64,000 bases of DNA from Acinetobacter rudis (lineage in GTDB: Bacteria > Pseudomonadota > Gammaproteobacteria > Pseudomonadales > Moraxellaceae): contig NZ_BBRX01000008.1 in the NCBI RefSeq assembly GCF_000829675.1, positions 1-64,000 on the forward strand, written 5' to 3'. The translations under genes were made by a program, and so were the position numbers. A model generated the notes under the pieces. The model was not told where the DNA came from. It worked only from the letters and a program-made list of their open reading frames with translations, and searched no databases. Positions 35,255-44,570 of the stretch are shown piece after piece. Position 1 is the stretch's first letter. Every line of letters begins with the position of its first letter.

Positions 35255-36976
35255 ATGCTGACGAAGAATGTAACCGATATTATGGTTGAAGTATTAGAAC
35301 AAGCGGGTGTAAGACATTGTTATGGTATCGTCGGAGATACACTCAATCATTTTACCGATTCAATAGCGAAGAGTAATATTGCTTGGGTGCATGTCAGGCA
35401 TGAAGAAGTGGGTGGTTTTGCAGCAGGTGCTGATGCCATGATGAGTGGTCACCTTACTGCTTGTGCTGGCTCATGTGGTCCTGGAAGTTTACATTTTATT
35501 AATGGTTTATTTGAATCACATCGCAACCGCTCTCCAGTAGTTCTGATCGCAAGCCAGTTGGCTACAGATCAAGCAGGTTATATCGATTTCCCACAATACG
35601 TCGATTTTAAAAGTATTTATAAGCAGTGTTCTGTATTTTGTGAAGAAATCACAGACGCCAACCAAACCCAACATATTATGACATTGGCTTGTCAGAGTGC
35701 GATCAGTAAACGTGGTGTAGCGGTTGTGATTATGCCAGTCAATGTGAGTCGGCAACAGGTAAAAAGTGGTTTAGCCTACCAATTACAACTGGCCCAACCT
35801 GTTTGTACCCCATCACAGCAAGAGCTCAATCGTATTAAAGAGTTACTTAATCAGCATAGTAAAGTGACGATCTATGCAGGGATTGGTTGTGAACATGCAC
35901 ATGATCAAGTCGTGCGATTGGCGGAACAACTCAATGCACCTGTTGTCCATACATCAAGAGCAAAAGATTTTATTGAATACGCAAATCCTTTCAATATGGG
36001 TATGAATGGTATGTTTGGCAACAAAGCAGGATTACATGCCATTATGGAATGTGAAGTCTTGTTGTTGTTAGGTGCCGACTTTGCTTGGCCTGAGTATTAT
36101 CCTAAACAGGCAAAGATCATTCAAATTGATATTGATATGATGCATTTGGGTCGACGCCATCCGATAGCATTTGGTGCTGTGGGAGATATTAAACCCAGTT
36201 TAGATGCGTTACTGCCGTTGCTAGAGAAAAAATCATCAAGCAGTTTCTTAGAAAAATGTTTGGTATTAAAAGAAGAAAGTGATGTAGCAAGACGTAAAGA
36301 AGAGCGAGTCGGTAAAGAGGGCTTGATTCATCCGCAATACTTAGTCTCCCTAATTAATCAGTATGCTGATGACGATGCTTTTTTTACAGCAGATGGCGGT
36401 TCACCGATTATTTGGTTATTACGACATATTGATGTAAATGGCCAGCGCCGTACATTAACCAGCTTATTACATGGAACAATGGCCAATGCAATGCCACAAG
36501 CTTTAGGGATTCAAAAAGCATTTCCACAGCGACAGGTCATTGCGATTTGTGGTGATGGTGGTCTAGCGATGTTACTCGGCGACTTACTGACCTGTATTCA
36601 AGAAAAATTACCGATCAAAATAGTCGTTATCAATAACAGTTCACTGAACTTTGTCGAATTAGAGCAGAAAGTAGAGGGGTTATTGGATAATTTTACTTAT
36701 CTACAAAACCCTGATTTTGGGCATGTGGCTGAGGCCATTGGTTTAAAAGGTATGACTCAAACACACGGCGAAGGTTTGGAGCAGGCAGTACAAACATGGT
36801 TAGCCCATGATGGTCCTGCCTTATTGGATGTACATACCAACCCAATGGAGTTAGTGATGCCACCAGATCCAAACATAGGTCAAGTGACTTCAACATCAAA
36901 GTATGCGGTTAAAGCACTCTTGGCTGGTCGAGTGGATGATGTGAAAAGCTTATTGGTGAATAATTTTATTAAATAA
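35255..36976 (+). CDS. poxB: Ubiquinone-dependent pyruvate dehydrogenase (pyruvate oxidase) PoxB
   Basis: 573-residue thiamine-diphosphate enzyme that decarboxylates pyruvate to acetate and passes electrons to the quinone pool at the inner membrane. The N-terminal domain has the catalytic Glu region VRHEEVGGFAAGADAMMSG and CAGSCGPGSLHFINGL. The C-terminal domain has the ThDP/Mg motif GDGGLAMLLGDLLTC, followed by NNSSLNFVELE. The central FAD-type domain is in between. Length and order match PoxB rather than acetolactate synthase. The start has AGGA upstream. No regulatory site was recognised in the 235-base gap before it. Confidence 0.92.
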   Translation: MLTKNVTDIMVEVLEQAGVRHCYGIVGDTLNHFTDSIAKSNIAWVHVRHEEVGGFAAGADAMMSGHLTACAGSCGPGSLHFINGLFESHRNRSPVVLIASQLATDQAGYIDFPQYVDFKSIYKQCSVFCEEITDANQTQHIMTLACQSAISKRGVAVVIMPVNVSRQQVKSGLAYQLQLAQPVCTPSQQELNRIKELLNQHSKVTIYAGIGCEHAHDQVVRLAEQLNAPVVHTSRAKDFIEYANPFNMGMNGMFGNKAGLHAIMECEVLLLLGADFAWPEYYPKQAKIIQIDIDMMHLGRRHPIAFGAVGDIKPSLDALLPLLEKKSSSSFLEKCLVLKEESDVARRKEERVGKEGLIHPQYLVSLINQYADDDAFFTADGGSPIIWLLRHIDVNGQRRTLTSLLHGTMANAMPQALGIQKAFPQRQVIAICGDGGLAMLLGDLLTCIQEKLPIKIVVINNSSLNFVELEQKVEGLLDNFTYLQNPDFGHVAEAIGLKGMTQTHGEGLEQAVQTWLAHDGPALLDVHTNPMELVMPPDPNIGQVTSTSKYAVKALLAGRVDDVKSLLVNNFIK

Positions 36977-37031
36977 AACCTTTCTCCATAAATATATATT
37001 TCATCCTTAAGTTGTTTGAGCGGGTGTAGAT

Positions 37032-37049
37032 GCCTGAGTTCGCTCGGGC
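37032..37049. repeat. Hairpin with UUCG loop between poxB and thiD
   Basis: GCCTGAG-TTCG-CTCGGGC forms a 7-bp stem with a stable UUCG tetraloop on the plus strand, 56 bases after poxB and directly past the thiD stop. No T-run follows on either strand, so it is more likely a transcript-end stabiliser than a classical terminator. Confidence 0.45.
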
Positions 37050-37050
37050 T

Positions 37051-37848
<798 letters not shown>

Positions 37849-37905
37849 CTAGTATAAGCAAAGTTTGCATTACACTCGAGTAGTTCATTATTTTTGGATG
37901 TTGTC

Positions 37906-38550
37906 GTGATTAAAAATATTCTGATTGACCTAGATGGCACACTCACTGACCCTAAAGTGGGGATTACCACTTCGGCACGTTATGGCTTAAACAAAGTTGG
38001 ATATTCATTACCAGCCGAAACCAATATCGACTGGATTATCGGCCCACCACTGAAAGCTTCATTGGCAAAAATTTTAAATGTTGCTGTTGATGATGATCGT
38101 GCTGAACAGGCTCTCTTGGGCTATCGAGAGCGCTTTGCTATAACAGGTTTATTTGAAAATACAGTGTTTCCAGATGTACAAACCACACTTGCTGTATTGC
38201 AGCATCAAGGCTTTCAATTATTTCTAGCGACAGCGAAACCGATCATTTATGCCCGACAAATCATGCAGCATTTCGAGCTAGATCAGTTTTTTACCGAACT
38301 CTATGGTAGTGAGCTTAATGGTGATCGTACCAATAAAGGTGATTTGATCGCTTATATTTTGGAGCAGCAACAACTTAAATCGACAGAGTGTTTAATGGTT
38401 GGTGATCGTGAACATGATATTTTGGGTGCAAGACGTCATGGTATTGAGACCATTGCTGTTGAATACGGGTATGGATCTCCCGAGGAATTAGATGAAGCTC
38501 AGCCAAAGGTACGAATTCAACAATTCTCACAGTTACTTGAGCATGTATGA
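37906..38550 (+). CDS. HAD-superfamily hydrolase (phosphoglycolate phosphatase-like)
   Basis: About 214 residues in a HAD fold. The catalytic Asp motif is LIDLDGTLTDPKVGI (DxDGT), the second motif is FLATAKPIIYARQ (Ser/Thr in motif II, here T), and motif IV is CLMVGDREHDILGARRHG with the Mg-binding Asp. The cap region is a short helical C1 type between them. Family size matches Gph/PgmB-type phosphatases, but the substrate cannot be assigned. GTG 37906 is preferred over TTG 37894 because GGA lies a suitable distance upstream; either would keep the domain complete. A terminator follows at 38612. Confidence 0.85.
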   Translation: MIKNILIDLDGTLTDPKVGITTSARYGLNKVGYSLPAETNIDWIIGPPLKASLAKILNVAVDDDRAEQALLGYRERFAITGLFENTVFPDVQTTLAVLQHQGFQLFLATAKPIIYARQIMQHFELDQFFTELYGSELNGDRTNKGDLIAYILEQQQLKSTECLMVGDREHDILGARRHGIETIAVEYGYGSPEELDEAQPKVRIQQFSQLLEHV

Positions 38551-38611
38551 TTGTTTAAGCTGTTTGATATTGATTTTTAAGCAGACTCAAATCGTTTAGT
38601 ACTGTCCCATG

Positions 38612-38639
38612 TTTGAGCATAATTTGTGCTCAAATTTTT
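38612..38639 (+). terminator. Rho-independent terminator after the HAD gene
   Basis: TTTGAGCA / TGCTCAAA stem with a 7-base loop and T-run to 38639, 62 bases past the gene end. Confidence 0.75.
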
Positions 38640-38755
38640 CAGTAATTTTCGTTATAAATTTTCTATGAAAAATCGTATAGTGTGCGACGCAAACTGTGGC
38701 GATGAAGCTTCAGCTGATCTCTTTACAATATCTTGATTTAAGTGCATTAATTTAA

Positions 38756-39232
38756 ATGAAAAATAAACCATTATTGACCTCATTATTGTGTGTCAGTCTA
38801 AACGTTGCTTGCTCAAAATCAGAATCAGAGCAAACACAAACTGTTCAATCTCAGAAAAACAATGATGCTTTGGCTACTCAAAAAGCCAGTCTTCGCCCAG
38901 AACTTCAGCCTTGGGTGGGACACTATCAAGCCGATACTCCTTGCAAAACGTGTATTACTCGTTGTGAGGGCTGTGAAGGTACACATGTCGATTTAAAACT
39001 TTATGCAGATCAAAGTTATCGCTTGGTGCGTGAGCGCAATGCTCAAGATGAACCTGCTGAACATCTTGCTGGGCGTTTCGTATTTTTGGATGCTGCTCAA
39101 GATAAAATCCAATTGGTCGGGACTTCACAGCGTGGACTGATAGTGAGGGCTGGTGATTTTACTGAGATATATAATCAAGACACTGGGCTGGCCTATGACA
39201 GTAGTGATGAGTTTATTTTAGAAAAAAGCTAA
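38756..39232 (+). CDS. NlpE-like envelope lipoprotein
   Basis: 158-residue lipoprotein resembling the N-terminal domain of NlpE, a copper/envelope-stress lipoprotein. The signal peptide ends VAC with lipidation Cys at residue 19. After a disordered Gln/Ser-rich linker, the domain has GHYQADTPCKTCITRCEGC, containing a CxxC pattern with two further Cys, followed by THVDLKLYADQSYRLVRE, the NlpE-like strand pattern. The copper genes lie about 5 kb away, so a copper role is only suggestive. It begins with ATG 38756 but lacks a clear Shine-Dalgarno (ATTTAA precedes it). No partner gene is adjacent. Confidence 0.75.
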   Translation: MKNKPLLTSLLCVSLNVACSKSESEQTQTVQSQKNNDALATQKASLRPELQPWVGHYQADTPCKTCITRCEGCEGTHVDLKLYADQSYRLVRERNAQDEPAEHLAGRFVFLDAAQDKIQLVGTSQRGLIVRAGDFTEIYNQDTGLAYDSSDEFILEKS

Positions 39233-39444
39233 TTTCGAATGAGTCAATCATTGATGCATTCAGCACCAATGAAATCAGCATAACGCTCAGTTGATCATAA
39301 TGACCAATTGATCTTGCAATTGGACTCTGTACATTAGAAAGTTTGATCAATCTAACTCTATGAATAACTAAAGTTAAAAGATTGGTTGAAAGCTATTTCG
39401 TAAATCGTATTTAATAGCGGATCAATATATACACAGCTGATACG

Positions 39445-40545
39445 ATGCGAAATTATAAAATTGATATTTTACGCGGAATCGCAATTGTTCTGGTGTTATT
39501 ACACCACTTTAATATTCCTTATAAGTTGCACGATACACTGTTTGGTGTGCAAATTTTTGGGGAGAGCATTACGACATTGTTGGCACGTAATGGTAACTAT
39601 GGTGTCACACTATTTTTTGTAATCTCTGGCTTTTTAATTACCCAACATAGTTTGCGCCGTGATAAACACCTAGCCAATATACGGATTAAGCCTTTTTATG
39701 TGCGGCGGATTGCGCGAATAATCCCGTGCTTATTATTGCTGATCAGTATGGTGACCATACTAGGAAGTTTTGGGTTAAAACCCTTTATCAATCAAGCTCC
39801 CAATGGTGTTGAAGTCTCTTATGCTTTAACTGTTTTTTCTGCACTGACCTTTTGGATGAATCTGCTGATCATTGAATATGGTTGGGTTAATTATGCCTAT
39901 GGCGTACTTTGGTCATTGTCAGTTGAAGAAGTATTCTATGTGGTATTTCCGCTATTATGTCTTTTGCTTGGACGTGGTAAAGGGCTGATTTTATTGATGC
40001 TTGCAGTGATTGCTTATGCACCATATTTTCGTCACTTGCATTTTGGGCAAGAGAGTGGGGCTTATCTTTACCATTATTTTTCAAGTTTTGATGGTATTGC
40101 GATCGGCTGCCTGACTGCGTTGTTGTTACAACGCAAGTCAATTAGTGCCATGACGCAAAAGTTGTTGATTGTGGTGAGTTCTTTATTGATGGTGGTTTTA
40201 TATCTCTATGCACCGATTATTGAAGTCAGTACATGGAGTATTAGCGTCTTTGCTTTATTGTCCGCAGTATTGATTTTTGCAGTGGCTCAAAAACCTGTCG
40301 CAACTGCTCCAGGACCAATGCGTGCAGCATGGGTATGGCTTGGACAACGTAGTTATGAGTTATATTTATTTCATTTAATTGTACTGGGTCTTATCAAGGT
40401 ATTTTATTTTCCAAAAACAACGTTACCAGCAGAAAAGTTGATGTTGTTAGCGTTATTTTTTATTGCCAGTATTGTACTCAGTTGGGCGATTGAAAAATAT
40501 TATTCTACCCCGCTAAATCGCTGGATTAGGCAGCGCTGGGAATAG
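39445..40545 (+). CDS. Acyltransferase family 3 membrane protein (OafA/YrhL type)
   Basis: 366-residue integral membrane O-acyltransferase. It starts MRNYKIDILRGIAIVLVLLHHFNI, the conserved DxLRGxA/LxHH opening, followed by YGVTLFFVISGFLIT and the Arg motif FYVRRIARIIPCLLLLI, all typical of family 3 acyltransferases. About ten transmembrane helices are visible. The C-terminus ends just after the last helix, without an SGNH domain. These enzymes acetylate or acylate surface glycans such as LPS or peptidoglycan; the substrate is unknown. It has no adjacent glycan biosynthesis genes. The start codon ATG 39445 lacks a strong Shine-Dalgarno. Confidence 0.88.
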   Translation: MRNYKIDILRGIAIVLVLLHHFNIPYKLHDTLFGVQIFGESITTLLARNGNYGVTLFFVISGFLITQHSLRRDKHLANIRIKPFYVRRIARIIPCLLLLISMVTILGSFGLKPFINQAPNGVEVSYALTVFSALTFWMNLLIIEYGWVNYAYGVLWSLSVEEVFYVVFPLLCLLLGRGKGLILLMLAVIAYAPYFRHLHFGQESGAYLYHYFSSFDGIAIGCLTALLLQRKSISAMTQKLLIVVSSLLMVVLYLYAPIIEVSTWSISVFALLSAVLIFAVAQKPVATAPGPMRAAWVWLGQRSYELYLFHLIVLGLIKVFYFPKTTLPAEKLMLLALFFIASIVLSWAIEKYYSTPLNRWIRQRWE

Positions 40546-40592
40546 AGAGCTATTATCATTCGCTTAAGATTTGATTAAAAAATAGTCTAATT

Positions 40593-40610
40593 TGTGCGCT
40601 TAAGCGCACA
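40593..40610. promoter_or_regulatory. 18-bp palindrome, candidate GacA/UvrY-type activator site
   Basis: TGTGCGCTTAAGCGCACA is a perfect 18-bp palindrome. It fits the pattern TGTnnG-N6-CnnACA, similar to the GacA upstream activating sequence TGTAAG-N6-CTTACA, and its centre lies about 65 bases upstream of the predicted small-RNA start, the spacing known for GacA sites at rsm promoters. The identity of the factor is an inference. Confidence 0.5.
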
Positions 40611-40631
40611 TGAAATTGTGGTTTTAGCGGA

Positions 40632-40660
40632 TTGGCAACCATGTCCATATTTTTTATGAT
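40632..40660 (+). promoter_or_regulatory. Predicted sigma-70 promoter of the orphan small RNA
   Basis: TTGGCA (40632-40637) and TATGAT (40655-40660) are each one base from consensus, with an optimal 17-base spacer. The start of transcription would be near 40667. No ORF follows before the terminator at 40764. Confidence 0.65.
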
Positions 40661-40666
40661 GGCTAC

Positions 40667-40796
40667 ATACAGGAACAGGATGTTCCGGAACATAAAACAA
40701 CAACAATAAGTTTTAGCATCAGGATGTGAGGCGCGACAGGAGTCATGCTTAACCCACAGATACAAAAAAGCCCAGATAGGATGTCTGGGCTTTTTT
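40667..40796 (+). ncRNA. Candidate CsrB/RsmX-type CsrA-binding small RNA
   Basis: About 130 nt from a good promoter to a strong terminator, without a usable ORF. It has six GGA motifs (starting 40672, 40678, 40687, 40722, 40739, 40779), three as AGGATG (two as CAGGATG, the E. coli CsrB repeat). GGA sits in loops: GGAACA-GGA-TGTTCC (40672-40686), GAC-AGGA-GTC (40735-40744) and the terminator loop TAGGATG (40777-40783). An A/C-rich unstructured stretch (40691-40710) lies between hairpins. These are the known features of RNAs that titrate CsrA/RsmA. The GacA-like palindrome upstream supports this. Whether it has been described already is not known to me. Confidence 0.65.
40764..40796 (+). terminator. 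Rho-independent terminator of the candidate small RNA
   Basis: A-rich flank then AGCCCAGA / TCTGGGCT stem with loop TAGGATG and T-run to 40796. The symmetrical A- and T-runs allow termination in both directions. Confidence 0.92.
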
Positions 40797-41262
40797 GTGT
40801 TTGTCATTTTGTTGATCTTTTACAGGTGTTTTTCTGTGAAAGGTTTTGAATGTCTTAATCGATTTCACCCCCCCTTAAAGCCCAGCACTCAGCATAGGTT
40901 TTAGATGCGAATTGATGTTTTATTCTTCTCGTCATGGGTGATGCCAAACTGATTGATATTGAGATAGTGATGAACATTTGCACAACTGCATCGCAAGCAT
41001 CATCTGCTGGTTGATCTAAGTACATTGTCCAATGCACTGGATTGCAATGAGTAATTTTCATGTTTTGGTGAGGAAAGTTCGTTTTTATTCATGTATTTGA
41101 TCGGGTATAAATGACAGCACATCTTAAGCTTATTGGGGTTATCGGATACTTAAGTCCTGATTTTGCCCAATACAAAGATAAGAGTTGAGTGCGAGTCTAA
41201 GAAATTTAATCTCTTTTATTTGCCTATATCGATCATTCTCCCTTACATATTACGGTTTCCCC
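40797..41262. other. Intergenic region upstream of the MHS transporter
   Basis: About 465 bases between the small-RNA terminator and the transporter start. A short C-run (CCCCCCC, 40867-40873) and a weak minus-strand ORF (40855-41061, 68 codons, no ribosome-binding site) are present. I see no further structure. It may contain the promoter of the transporter gene in its last 200 bases. Confidence 0.4.
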
Positions 41263-42597
41263 ATGGAATATACTGCTCACGCGACTGCATCGGCTAATCC
41301 AAACTCTAAGACCCGTGTCTTGTTGGCGAGTTTGATCGGTACGACCATCGAGTTTTTTGATTTTTATATTTACGCTACAGCTGCTGTTCTGGTCTTTCCA
41401 CATTTATTTTTCCCAGAAAGTAGTGGGAGTGCGGCATTACTACAATCTCTTGCAACCTTTTCTATTGCATTCGTTGCACGTCCTATTGGTGCTGCGGTAT
41501 TTGGACATTTGGGTGATCGGATTGGGCGTAAAGCAACGCTTGTCGCTGCGCTTTTATTAATGGGGATCTCGACAGTTTGTATTGGTCTATTACCAACTTA
41601 TGCACAAATTGGCGTTCTTGCTCCGATCCTATTGGCCTTATGTCGTTTGGGACAAGGTTTAGGGCTTAGTGGTGAGTGGAGTGGTGCAGTATTGTTAGCA
41701 ACAGAAAATGCACCAGAAGGAAAGCGTGCTTGGTATGGCATGTTCCCACAACTTGGTGCACCAATTGGTTTTATTTTAGCAGCTGGTTCTTTTCTATTGT
41801 TGGGCGCATTGATGTCTAATGAAGACTTTTTGGCTTGGGGATGGCGTATTCCTTTTATTGCCAGTGCCTTGCTCGTATTTTTGGGTTTATATATACGTTT
41901 GAAACTACATGAATCTCCAGCCTTTCAAAAAGTTTTGGATAAGCAAAAGGCATCTAAAGCACCTTTTAAGGAAGTGATTTCATTACACATTCCAAAGTTA
42001 ATACTTGGAACTTTGGCAACAGTATGTACCTTAGTGCTATTTTATTTGATGACGGTATTTGCTTTGAATTGGGGCACAACAGCACTTGGTTATACACGTG
42101 ATGCATTCTTGAAAATGCAATTGGTGGCTACGGTGTGTTTTGCTATATGTATTCCTATTTCTGCTCAATTCGCCGAGAAATTTGGTCGAAAAAATACATC
42201 TATTTTTATCTGTATCATCGTGATGATATTTGGATTGTCTTTTTCTACTTTATTTGTAGCAAATAACCCAATTTCTGTACTGATCTTTTTATGTTTAGGT
42301 CTGAGCATCATGGGCTTAACCTATGGCCCAATTGGTACGATTTTATCTGAAATCTTCCCAATTTCAGTGCGCTATACAGGATCAGCTTTAGCCTATAACT
42401 TAGCAAGCATCTTAGGTGCATCATTTGCTCCGCTAATTGCCACCACACTTGCACAAAGTTATGGTATTGGGGCTGTGGGCTATTATTTGTGTGGTGCAGC
42501 AGTACTGTCTTTATTGGCCTTTGTCTGTATTCGTGAGACTAAAGAAGAAGAATTCATCAAAGTATCGCTAAACAGCCACTTATCAGTTGAAAAGTGA
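41263..42597 (+). CDS. MFS transporter, metabolite:H+ symporter (MHS) family
   Basis: About 444-residue MFS transporter of the MHS family (ShiA/ProP/KgtP/CitA relatives). The N-terminus carries LASLIGTTIEFFDFYIYATA, the MHS helix-1 signature, followed by the loop 2-3 motif GHLGDRIGRKATLVAALLLMG, and the second half has FAEKFGRKNTS with a similar motif. Twelve membrane segments are visible. It imports a small organic acid or related metabolite with protons; the substrate cannot be named. ATG 41263 is chosen because the in-frame extension to 41185 precedes the conserved start and has no good ribosome-binding site. It precedes, without overlap, the minus-strand tautomerase/CMD pair. Confidence 0.88.
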   Translation: MEYTAHATASANPNSKTRVLLASLIGTTIEFFDFYIYATAAVLVFPHLFFPESSGSAALLQSLATFSIAFVARPIGAAVFGHLGDRIGRKATLVAALLLMGISTVCIGLLPTYAQIGVLAPILLALCRLGQGLGLSGEWSGAVLLATENAPEGKRAWYGMFPQLGAPIGFILAAGSFLLLGALMSNEDFLAWGWRIPFIASALLVFLGLYIRLKLHESPAFQKVLDKQKASKAPFKEVISLHIPKLILGTLATVCTLVLFYLMTVFALNWGTTALGYTRDAFLKMQLVATVCFAICIPISAQFAEKFGRKNTSIFICIIVMIFGLSFSTLFVANNPISVLIFLCLGLSIMGLTYGPIGTILSEIFPISVRYTGSALAYNLASILGASFAPLIATTLAQSYGIGAVGYYLCGAAVLSLLAFVCIRETKEEEFIKVSLNSHLSVEK

Positions 42598-42702
42598 TAT
42601 GAGCGAAGTGTAGGTGATGCTTTGTTGTACCTTGGCGCTTGAACATGCGCGTCTAACAGCCAGACTTACCTCCGTTTAGGGAGGTGATGGGTGCTGGAGT
42701 CG

Positions 42703-43111
42703 TCATGATGTGGAATGGGTGATTGATTCTAAGTAAAGATCTGCACGTTGAGCATGACCAAAACACCAATCTTCTATTTTATTCTGCACAATCACGAACA
42801 TAATATCTTGTTCAGGTATATCAAATATTTGATTTAACTGCTTGCTTACATGAAGCATTAAATTTGATTTTTGCTCAGCTGTCCTTACCCGAAGTAATGT
42901 ATAGCAAAATAAATCGTTCAGTGCGAGCGGTCTTCACCCAATAATCAGGATCCACTAGGATTTGTCCTTGATTAAAGTGTTCAAAGATATGGAAACGATC
43001 ATTTTTAGGTGTATCAAAAAATTGCTCCATAGCATTTTGCACAATTTTTGACATTTGTAATTTCTGAGCATTGTCATAGGTATAACTGGTAATAAAACGA
43101 ATCATGGGCAT
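42703..43111 (-). pseudogene. Tautomerase (4-OT/MSAD-like), frameshifted
   Basis: The first frame (43111, MPMIRFITSYTYDNAQ) starts with the Pro1 that is the catalytic base of tautomerase-superfamily proteins. It continues to ERFILLYITSG and then ends at once in a stop. In the next frame the natural continuation VRTAEQKSNLMLHVSKQLNQ ... IPEQDIMFVIVQNKIEDWCFG ... follows directly, to a TGA at 42703-42705. Removing one base of the three-base run at 42888-42890 (C on plus) rejoins the two, giving about 135 residues. It overlaps the end of the CMD gene. It is therefore either a broken gene or a local sequence error. The start ATG is preferred at 43111, since it places Pro next to Met. Confidence 0.82.
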
Positions 43112-43401
43112 GACCATATCTCCTCAGGCATATGTTCAAGTGCTGAAATGGCTGTTGGTAATCCAACATAAAGAGCAAGATGAGTAATGAGTTCTAAAAT
43201 TTTTTCTTTAGCAACTCCTTTGTTTAGTGCATTTCTAATATGCCAGTCCAGTTGTGAATAACGTCCCTGTGTGACCAATGTCGAAATCGTGATCAAACAT
43301 CGAGTTTGTGTATCCAGTGTTTCTCTTTGCCAGATATCATCAAACAAATAGTTTTTACTTAATTCATAAAGTTTGGGGGAAACTTCAAGTAAATTGTTCA
43401 T
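43102..43401 (-). CDS. Carboxymuconolactone decarboxylase (CMD) family protein
   Basis: About 99-residue CMD-domain protein (AhpD-like superfamily). It has RCLITISTLVTQGRYSQLDW, the CMD helix pair, and HIRNALNKGVAKEKILELIT-type region, ending in HLALYVGLPTAISALEHM, where the conserved His and Gly residues of the active region are found. The AhpD CxxC redox motif is absent, so a decarboxylase/hydroperoxidase role is unlikely to be assured. ATG 43401 gives MNNLLEVSPKLYELS; upstream in-frame codons are possible. Its end overlaps the tautomerase start by 10 bases, so both were probably made from one transcript driven opposite to lysR. Confidence 0.8.
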   Translation of the reverse strand: MNNLLEVSPKLYELSKNYLFDDIWQRETLDTQTRCLITISTLVTQGRYSQLDWHIRNALNKGVAKEKILELITHLALYVGLPTAISALEHMPEEIWSCP

Positions 43402-43511
43402 ATCAATCTTTCTAAACATTTTAAAACTCATATCAAAGGATGTTGTCGTGACTATGAACTCTTGTTATATTTTATAAAATCAAAACTTTTCGAAGTAATA
43501 GTTAGGAATTT

Positions 43512-44402
43512 ATGAATAATATAGCAACAGTACCCATAAATCTTGACATGGATGCTTTACGAGCATTTGTAAAAGGAATTGAGTTAGGCAATTTTAATTT
43601 AGCAGCACAATATTTGTGTCGTTCTCCAGCAGCAATTAGCGCGCAATTGAAAAAATTAGAACAACAAACAGGCTGCAAATTATTAAGAAAGCAAGGTAGA
43701 TCATTAGAACTGACTCCAAATGGAGAATTATTATTGAGTTATGCTAAAAATATATTGGAGAACAATGACACTGTGCTTTTAAAACTTAAACAGAACGTGG
43801 CGAGTGGAATCATAAAATTTGGCTTACAAGAAGATTTTTCTGAAAGCACATTACAGCAACTTATAGCGCAATTTATGCTGCAGCATCCAAATATTCAATT
43901 TCAAATCCAAGTTGATCGTAATTTTAATCTTATTGATAAAGTGAATAAGCAGGAGCTTGATTTAGCTTTAGTTTGGAATCACGGCAGTATGATAAATAAC
44001 TTTGAGGATTTACAAACACTGAAAACCCAATGGCTGTATTGTCCGAAAGAGAATATTGAAAAAATCCTGAAAGCAAAGACATCAATTCCATTAATATTAT
44101 TGCAACAGCCATGCCTTCTTAGACAGATGGCCTTACAATTACTCGAAGAAAATGGCATCCCTTGGCATATTGCTTATGAATGTAATTCTGCCCAAGCACT
44201 TTGGCCCGCAGTAAGGGCAGGTATAGGTATTAGTTTAAGATCAGTCTTTAATATCCCTTCAGATATCGAGATCTTAGAAGATGAATATTTACCTAAACTG
44301 AATCCTTTAACTTATGGCTTATATCTATCAACAGTGAATAAGAAATCAAGTATTGTGCAGAGTTTTCAGAACTATATAAAAGAAAATCTTAAACTAAAAT
44401 AA
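43512..44402 (+). CDS. LysR-family transcriptional regulator
   Basis: 296-residue LysR regulator. The N-terminal winged HTH is at about residues 13-72 (LDMDALRAFVKGIELGNFNL, AAQYLCRSPAAISAQLKKLE, QQTGCKLLRKQGRSLELTP). The C-terminal part is a periplasmic-binding-protein-like effector domain (IIKFGLQEDFSESTLQQLIA, LDLALVWNHGS, AVRAGIGISLRSV). It is divergent from the CMD-tautomerase pair, with 110 bases between the starts, the usual arrangement for a LysR protein controlling its neighbours. The effector is unknown. ATG 43512 has AGGA upstream. The gene is noticeably more AT-rich than the blocks around it. Confidence 0.9.
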   Translation: MNNIATVPINLDMDALRAFVKGIELGNFNLAAQYLCRSPAAISAQLKKLEQQTGCKLLRKQGRSLELTPNGELLLSYAKNILENNDTVLLKLKQNVASGIIKFGLQEDFSESTLQQLIAQFMLQHPNIQFQIQVDRNFNLIDKVNKQELDLALVWNHGSMINNFEDLQTLKTQWLYCPKENIEKILKAKTSIPLILLQQPCLLRQMALQLLEENGIPWHIAYECNSAQALWPAVRAGIGISLRSVFNIPSDIEILEDEYLPKLNPLTYGLYLSTVNKKSSIVQSFQNYIKENLKLK

Positions 44403-44570
44403 TCAAGCTGATGATTTCATCCCATCTTTGCGAGGTGGAATGACTTATCCACTCATGTTTAACTATGAACATGTTATATTTTGATTAATCTTTTTAATTT
44501 TTAATTGATCTAAACCTTCACTCGTTTGACTGTTATATTGCTCAGCGGAGCAATGAGGAAAATATAAAAT

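Noticed and set aside
40556..40807. Minus-strand ORF of 83 codons
   Set aside because: It reads through the bidirectional terminator, the palindromes and the promoter, has an odd Cys-rich composition, and lacks a ribosome-binding site. The small-RNA interpretation explains the region better.
40855..41061. Minus-strand ORF of 68 codons
   Set aside because: No ribosome-binding site (the upstream sequence is pyrimidine-rich) and no recognisable family; kept only as a remark in the intergenic entry.
42668..42685. ACCTCC/GGAGGT hairpin after the MHS transporter as terminator
   Set aside because: Only six base pairs and no T-run on either strand.
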